Origin: JBHPHI01 sp042569595 | Lineage (GTDB): Bacteria; Patescibacteriota; Microgenomatia; UBA1400; 2-01-FULL-45-11 | Length of the DNA: 8,185 nucleotides | Direction: 5' to 3' | Assembly: GCA_042569595.1 (NCBI GenBank) | Contig: JBHPHI010000029.1 | Location: 1-8,185 of the forward strand | Shown here: positions 7,077-8,185 of the stretch, piece by piece | Numbering within the stretch: the first letter of the stretch is position 1 | Layout of the letters: each line of letters begins with the position of its first letter | Position numbers and translations under genes: made by a program | The notes under the pieces: model-generated | What the model saw: the letters and a program-made list of their open reading frames with translations, nothing else | Databases searched by the model: none | Told to the model about the DNA's origin: nothing

Positions 7077-8069
7077 CTACCCGTTATTAACAAGTCCTAA
7101 GTAATTTTCTCTTTGTACAATCCATGTGTCCATGTAGGGATTTGCATCGCCTTTTGTTAATAGTCCAGTCTTGTTTCTAGTTTTTGTTTTGGCAATTATT
7201 CTGTGTGTGAAATATATATCTAAATTAGGAAAGGTGAAAGCAATTATGTCGCCGGCATTTAATTTAGAATAAGCTTTTTTGGTTATATTGATTTTTTCAC
7301 CCTTACTCATCACTGGTTTCATGCTGTTTGAAATCACGGTTATTTTAAAGTCATTTCCAGATTCAATAATATTCTTAATTTTTGATTTATTTTTAGTATT
7401 TAATTCTTGATTCAATAGTACTCCATTATCTATTGTAATGATTTGATTACATAATCCCATTAATAAATGAAGACTATGAGAAGTTATTAGTATGGAAGTT
7501 GATTTTTTTAATTCCTCAATTTTTTTATGAACTTTAGATCTGAAATCGTAGTCTCCCACAGACAAAACCTCATCTATTAAAAGGATGGTTGGATTTGAGT
7601 GTGCTGCTATAGAAAAAGCTAGTCTAGCGACCATTCCCGATGAATATTTTTTTATGGGCTGGTAAATATAAGTGGATGATATTTCAGAAAAATTGATAAT
7701 TTTTTTAGTTTGTGTGCGAATTTCATCTTTTGACATCCCCAAACTAAAACCATATAGAGAAATATTCTCAAACCCGGAAAGTTCTGGATGAAGTCCGGTC
7801 CCTAGTTCTATTACTGAGGCAACTTTTCCCTTAGTAATGATGGTTCCAGAATCTGGTTTGATTATTTTTGCAATAATTCTAAAGAGGGTGCTTTTTCCTG
7901 ATCCATTTGGTCCGTATATTCCAGTTGTTGTACCCTTTTTTATTTTAAGATTAATGTTTTTTAAAACCTGAATGTCGTTTTTGAATGATTTTTCAGAAAA
8001 ACCACTAAGATGAGGTTGTTCTTTTATTGTAAATGACTTTGATATGTTTGATAGTTCGATAACGTTCAT
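7077..8069 (-). CDS. Wzt-like ABC transporter ATPase fused to a signal-peptidase-like (S26/S24-type) domain
   Basis: A 330-residue two-domain protein. Residues 1 to about 222 are the ATPase of a polysaccharide exporter of the Wzt/TagH type: Walker A GPNGSGKST (53-61), the subfamily's VIELGTGLHPELSGFENI (86-103), signature YSSGMVARL (142-150), Walker B ILLIDE (162-167), and the switch His198 in ITSHS. After a charged linker (about 223-240) comes a complete small domain, FKITVISNSMKP...GDIIAF...FTHRII...TKGDANPYMD. It matches S26 signal peptidases of the SipW/archaeal kind, with Ser249, His289 and Asp308/Asp314 as the likely catalytic set. No membrane helix precedes it, so this domain should be cytosolic. 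Usual Wzt proteins instead carry a glycan-binding C-domain or none. The ATG at 8069 is preferred over an upstream ATG at 8123 because the permease stop sits one base before it (TAA-A-ATG) and GGAG lies 10 bases upstream. Confidence 0.9.
   Translation of the reverse strand: MNVIELSNISKSFTIKEQPHLSGFSEKSFKNDIQVLKNINLKIKKGTTTGIYGPNGSGKSTLFRIIAKIIKPDSGTIITKGKVASVIELGTGLHPELSGFENISLYGFSLGMSKDEIRTQTKKIINFSEISSTYIYQPIKKYSSGMVARLAFSIAAHSNPTILLIDEVLSVGDYDFRSKVHKKIEELKKSTSILITSHSLHLLMGLCNQIITIDNGVLLNQELNTKNKSKIKNIIESGNDFKITVISNSMKPVMSKGEKINITKKAYSKLNAGDIIAFTFPNLDIYFTHRIIAKTKTRNKTGLLTKGDANPYMDTWIVQRENYLGLVNNG
7899..7936. repeat. Left arm of an inverted near-repeat (partner 8148-8185)
   Basis: These 38 bases encode GTTTGIYGPNGS, the Walker A region, of the ABC ATPase on the minus strand. 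Their reverse complement recurs at 8148-8185 with a single mismatch (7932 against 8152); 33 consecutive bases are identical (7899-7931 against 8153-8185). This arm is in its normal coding context and is presumed to be the original. Confidence 0.95.
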
Positions 8070-8070
8070 T

Positions 8071-8185
8071 TTAGACGTACTCCGGCAATTTGTTTGAGAA
8101 TTTTCTGAAGACATAAATTCCAATAAAAAATATCGTCATGGAGAATGAGGGGACAACAACTGGAATATACGGACCAAATGGATCA
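8071..8185 (-). CDS. C-terminal end of an ABC-2 type polysaccharide exporter permease (Wzm-like), partial
   Basis: Read on the minus strand, this frame ends PSFSMTIFFIGIYVFRK then FSNKLPEYV and a TAA at 8071-8073. One hydrophobic helix followed by 'G..vF.....k..e' is the normal end of a Wzm/TagG permease, and such a gene is expected directly before a Wzt-like ATPase. The spacing TAA-A-ATG supports an operon pair. Only about 27 residues look authentic. From about 8153 to the window edge the frame stays open (DPFGPYIPVV), but those bases are an inverted copy of the ATPase gene, so they probably do not belong to the permease. The call rests on context plus a short tail, hence the moderate confidence. 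Confidence 0.68.
   Translation of the reverse strand, partial: DPFGPYIPVVVPSFSMTIFFIGIYVFRKFSNKLPEYV
8080..8083 (-). promoter_or_regulatory. Shine-Dalgarno GGAG for the ABC ATPase gene
   Basis: On the minus strand GGAG lies 10 bases before the ATG at 8069, inside the last codons of the permease gene. Spacing is slightly long but usable. It is the clearest ribosome-binding site among the operon junctions and supports the 8069 start. Most other starts here have none that I can see and probably rely on coupling. Confidence 0.45.
8148..8185. repeat. Right arm of the inverted near-repeat, at the window edge
   Basis: An inverted near-copy (37 of 38) of 7899-7936. Read on the + strand it spells the ABC ATPase's GTTTGIYGPNGS, while the bases just left of it read as a permease tail on the minus strand. 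The abrupt switch at about 8148-8153 and its position at the extreme end suggest a fold-back chimera rather than a biological repeat. Confidence 0.95.

Noticed and set aside
7061..7083. Possible terminator hairpin between the ABC and PaaK-like genes
   Set aside because: Only a 4-bp GGGT/ACCC pairing around an A/T run is possible, with no following T-run on the minus strand; it is too weak to call.
7280..7420. The peptidase-like domain as a separate gene next to the ATPase
   Set aside because: The frame runs without a stop from the ATPase through the linker. The only Met near the domain start is inside the SNSMKP box itself, so no independent start precedes the active-site Ser.
8070..8123. 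An 18-residue N-terminal extension of the ABC ATPase from ATG 8123
   Set aside because: These bases encode the permease tail in another frame. The ATG at 8069 follows that stop by one base and has GGAG upstream, and family similarity starts with MNVIELSNISKSF.
8138..8185. A second ABC gene on the + strand, starting at ATG 8138 and reading into GTTTGIYGPNGS
   Set aside because: The similarity to the minus-strand ATPase starts abruptly at about 8148. The bases before it match a permease tail on the other strand, and an ABC protein needs about 45 residues before Walker A, as in its neighbour. A chimera is the simpler reading.

Overview
The window is AT-rich (roughly one-third GC by eye), its proteins are rich in Lys, Asn and Ile, and genes are packed with gaps or overlaps of a few bases. 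It reads as standard bacterial code: TGA, TAG and TAA all serve as stops. The style resembles an uncultured bacterium with a small, AT-rich genome, such as a Patescibacteria/CPR member, but nothing here fixes the taxon. Both ends cut or break a gene, so this may be a short contig.

Layout, left to right. (1) A GT4-type glycosyltransferase on the + strand (31-735) has lost its 5' part; a reading-frame break lies at about position 44. (2) It converges, with overlapping stop codons, on a co-directional minus-strand operon filling the rest of the window. In transcription order, right to left, the operon holds: the C-terminal end of an ABC-2 exporter permease (8185-8071); a Wzt-like ABC ATPase with a signal-peptidase-like (S26/S24-type) domain fused to its C-terminus (8069-7077); a PaaK/CapK-like adenylate-forming enzyme (7047-5677); a Methyltransf_24-type SAM methyltransferase (5677-4994); a radical SAM protein with a SPASM-like cysteine region at its N-terminus (4992-3850); a membrane-anchored protein with two tandem beta-rich repeats, possibly DUF4330-like (3857-2967); a Wzy/WaaL-type O-antigen polymerase/ligase (3022-1622); and a GT2 glycosyltransferase (1625-732).

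Together this looks like part of a surface-glycan biosynthesis and export locus. The glycosyltransferases would build the glycan, the ABC pair would export it, and the Wzy/WaaL protein would polymerise it or transfer it outside. The adenylating enzyme, methyltransferase and radical SAM enzyme would add unusual decorations. The junctions (TAATG, TAA-A-ATG twice, ATGA, an 8-bp and a roughly 56-bp overlap) point to one translationally coupled transcript whose promoter lies outside the window.

The most unusual gene is the ABC ATPase-peptidase fusion. It keeps the Walker A, signature and Walker B motifs together with an apparent Ser-His-Asp set of the SipW/archaeal signal-peptidase kind, but has no membrane anchor. 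The main caution is the right edge: the last 38 bases are an inverted near-copy (37/38) of the Walker A region of that same gene, which is best explained as an assembly or amplification chimera. No RNA gene, CRISPR array, insertion sequence, terminator or long non-coding stretch was seen.
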